This document shows positions 21,943 through 22,533 of a stretch of 22,533 nucleotides of DNA, piece by piece (position 1 is the first letter of the stretch; each line of letters begins with the position of its first letter). A program made the translations under genes and the position numbers. The notes under the pieces are model-generated. The model was not told where the DNA came from. It did not search any database and worked only from the letters and a program-made list of their open reading frames with translations. The stretch is taken from the NCBI GenBank assembly GCA_051010015.1, contig JBPCVZ010000062.1:1-22533 (forward strand). The letters run 5' to 3'. Source of the DNA: CAJQQK01 sp051010015. GTDB lineage: Bacteria > Pseudomonadota > Alphaproteobacteria > Rhizobiales > Hyphomicrobiaceae.

Positions 21943-22533
21943 ATGGGCAAAGGCGTGGAAATATCCCGCGAGCGAATGCAGCTTCTAGCGGGCCTTGGCA
22001 GCCGGCTTGGCGCTGCGTGGCAAGCGGCCGGCTTGATCGACGCGGTTGCTGAGGACGAGCTGCCTCGCAATCGGGCCGAGGCCTATGCCGTCCAAGATCA
22101 GATGGCTGTTGCCATCGGAGAACCTTTGACGGGTTGGAAAGTCGGCGCAACGAGCGCTCGGATGCGCGAGCTCGATGGCCACGATGATGTCATTCCCGGC
22201 CGGATCTTCAATTCGGTCACGTGGCAGGGAAACGCATTGACGTTACCGGCAAACCGTTTCCCTCAAGCGCGCGTGGAAACCGAATTTGCGTTTCAGCTCG
22301 TTGAAGCGGTACCGCTGCGAGATATGCCGTGGTGTGTTGAGGAACTGGCCCCGATAGCGCGCCTACATCCGGCGATCGAGATCATCGGCAACCGTCACGA
22401 TCTGCCCGATGCACCGCCGTCAGTTCGCTCGCTCATGACAATTGCCGACAATGGTGGTGGCATCGGCTTCGTTTTCGGTGATGCGATTGCGGATTGGTCC
22501 GGCATCGATTTCCAGCAGCATCTCATCAGTCTT
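21943..22533 (+). CDS. 2-keto-4-pentenoate hydratase / fumarylacetoacetase-family protein (5' part, cut by window edge)
   Basis: Some 197 of about 260 expected residues are present and the frame is open to the edge. Landmarks are GWKVGAT (64-70), IPGRIF (84-89), the metal-binding pair Glu112-x-Glu114 in RVETEFAFQL, HPAIEI (142-147) and ADNGGGIGFVFG (168-179), all typical of MhpD/XylJ-type hydratases and related oxalocrotonate decarboxylases. These act on 2-hydroxy-dienoates from aromatic meta-cleavage; the exact substrate is not readable. The start is uncertain: ATG 21943 is used, ATG 21898 in the same frame adds 15 residues that overlap a candidate operator, and ATG 21976 is also possible. 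No strong ribosome-binding site is seen. It diverges from lacI and is a likely target of that regulator. Confidence 0.85.
   Translation, partial: MGKGVEISRERMQLLAGLGSRLGAAWQAAGLIDAVAEDELPRNRAEAYAVQDQMAVAIGEPLTGWKVGATSARMRELDGHDDVIPGRIFNSVTWQGNALTLPANRFPQARVETEFAFQLVEAVPLRDMPWCVEELAPIARLHPAIEIIGNRHDLPDAPPSVRSLMTIADNGGGIGFVFGDAIADWSGIDFQQHLISL

Overview
The window is high-GC, densely coded DNA that reads as an alphaproteobacterial chromosome: histidine genes, a GTG-rich gene set, a five-gene LIV-type amino-acid ABC operon, a CYP153-type P450, a type I secretion locus and a quinate/shikimate-type catabolic locus. Nothing seen places it below class level. There are no rRNA or tRNA genes, IS elements, integrases or CRISPR arrays. 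No gene-free gap exceeds 300 bases.

Region 1 (1-4302) holds housekeeping genes. hisF (partial) and hisA lie on the minus strand but are separated by an arginase-family gene translationally coupled to hisA, plus two small plus-strand ORFs (a lipoprotein and a one-helix membrane protein). Divergent from hisA, a small helix-rich protein of unknown function overlaps gluQRS, which makes glutamyl-queuosine on tRNA(Asp).

Region 2 (4455-10486) is a plus-strand transport operon, livK-livH-livM-livG-livF, with a strong hairpin after the binding-protein gene. A CYP153-like cytochrome P450 follows in the same direction.

Region 3 (10661-18745) is the most unusual part. It is a divergent type I secretion locus. 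On the minus strand is a 772-residue RTX-type protein: a 247-residue acidic, disordered-looking N-terminus, 49 consecutive nonapeptides (27-bp tandem repeats with visible segmental duplications), and an 84-residue C-terminus. On the plus strand are two different ABC permease/ATPases and an HlyD-type adaptor. Both ATPases have altered signature motifs; the first also lacks the H-loop histidine, and the second carries a peptidase-C39-like N-terminus. This suggests a heteromeric exporter dedicated to the neighbouring repeat protein. The 282-bp divergent promoter region is AT-rich and contains two dyads. No TolC gene is present.

Region 4 (18788-22533) is a lacI-quiC pair on the minus strand (QuiC: 3-dehydroshikimate to protocatechuate). 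It diverges from a partial 2-keto-4-pentenoate hydratase-family gene. The gap between them holds candidate operators.
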